From Sinomicrobium weinanense (GTDB taxonomy: Bacteria > Bacteroidota > Bacteroidia > Flavobacteriales > Flavobacteriaceae), in NCBI RefSeq assembly GCF_018863395.1, contig NZ_JAHKRR010000001.1:930001-994000 (forward strand): a stretch of DNA of 64,000 nucleotides. Reading direction: 5' to 3'. Under the pieces are notes generated by a model. That model ran no database searches, was not told the DNA's origin, and saw only the letters and a program-made list of their open reading frames with translations. Below, in pieces: positions 63,870-64,000 of the stretch. Both the position numbers and the translations under genes were made by a program. Within the stretch, counting starts at the first letter, position 1. The number at the start of each line of letters is the position of its first letter.

Positions 63870-63960
63870 CACCCCCCCCTTGCCCCCCTCAAGGGGGGAA
63901 CTATAAGTCTTTTTAAAAAGAATAGGGCTCCCCCCTTGAGGGGGGCCGGGGGGGCGCCCC
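63870..63960. repeat. C-run/G-run inverted repeat
   Basis: CCCCCCTTG-CCCCCCTCAAGGGGGG at 63872-63898 faces CCCCCCTTGAGGGGGG-CCGGGGGGGCG at 63930-63956, around TTTTTAAAAA. It lies upstream of the methyltransferase and could include part of its promoter region. Confidence 0.75.
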
Positions 63961-64000
63961 TTTAAGACAATTCAATCTACCGGCTCCCACACACTTCTAA

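Overview
The window is chromosomal DNA from a member of the Flavobacteriaceae (Bacteroidota). The evidence is a SusC/SusD glycan-uptake locus, -7 boxes of the Bacteroidota type TAnnTTTG, a bacillithiol-type YtxJ protein, many secreted lipoproteins, and LytS/LytTR signalling. Genus cannot be fixed from the sequence; a Sinomicrobium/Zhouia-like relative is only a guess. No rRNA, tRNA, CRISPR array, prophage or insertion sequence was seen.

Layout. 1-12.3 kb holds housekeeping and stress genes: the end of an acyl-CoA dehydrogenase, ytxJ, clpB, a TPR protein, gyrA and clpC. 12.5-18.1 kb holds a RimB-RimK fusion, a small unknown protein, hutH and the NAD(P)HX repair enzyme nnr. 18.1-24.0 kb is the threonine operon thrA-thrB-(AAA ATPase)-thrC, preceded by a near-consensus promoter and a short Ile/Thr-rich leader ORF that is a strong attenuation candidate. 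24.1-36 kb is mixed: a peroxiredoxin lipoprotein, a large FAD/Fe-S dehydrogenase, two tandem beta-barrel paralogues, a formylglycine-generating-enzyme-like lipoprotein, a substrate-binding protein without signal peptide, a UPF0175/DUF3368 toxin-antitoxin pair, ung, a LytS/LytTR pair and small envelope proteins.

36-48.5 kb is a polysaccharide utilisation locus: susC, susD, a surface lipoprotein, GH2 and GH97 in one minus-strand operon, a nearby Tat-exported Gfo/Idh/MocA oxidoreductase, and a divergent NUDIX-type NrtR/AraR-like regulator. 48.7-54.9 kb holds gcvT, glsA, a short-chain epimerase/reductase, a YebC-family gene, a GNAT gene and a 514-residue orphan. 55.1-59.8 kb is leuA-leuC-leuD-leuB, followed by convergent gapN-ilvA and a methyltransferase. 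The thr, leu and ilvA genes put much of the aspartate-derived and branched-chain amino acid pathway here, joined through threonine deaminase.

The most unusual non-coding signal is the intergenic DNA. Several gaps hold short arrays with a 7-bp period, usually as two facing inverted arms. Heptamer sequences differ between most loci while the architecture is the same (around 9.4, 14.0, 30.2, 49.9, 56.3 and 63.0 kb). A second class has spacing of about 10-11 bp (1.9 and 14.7 kb). In addition there are palindromic dispersed repeats, one of which sits inside the loop of the thrC terminator.
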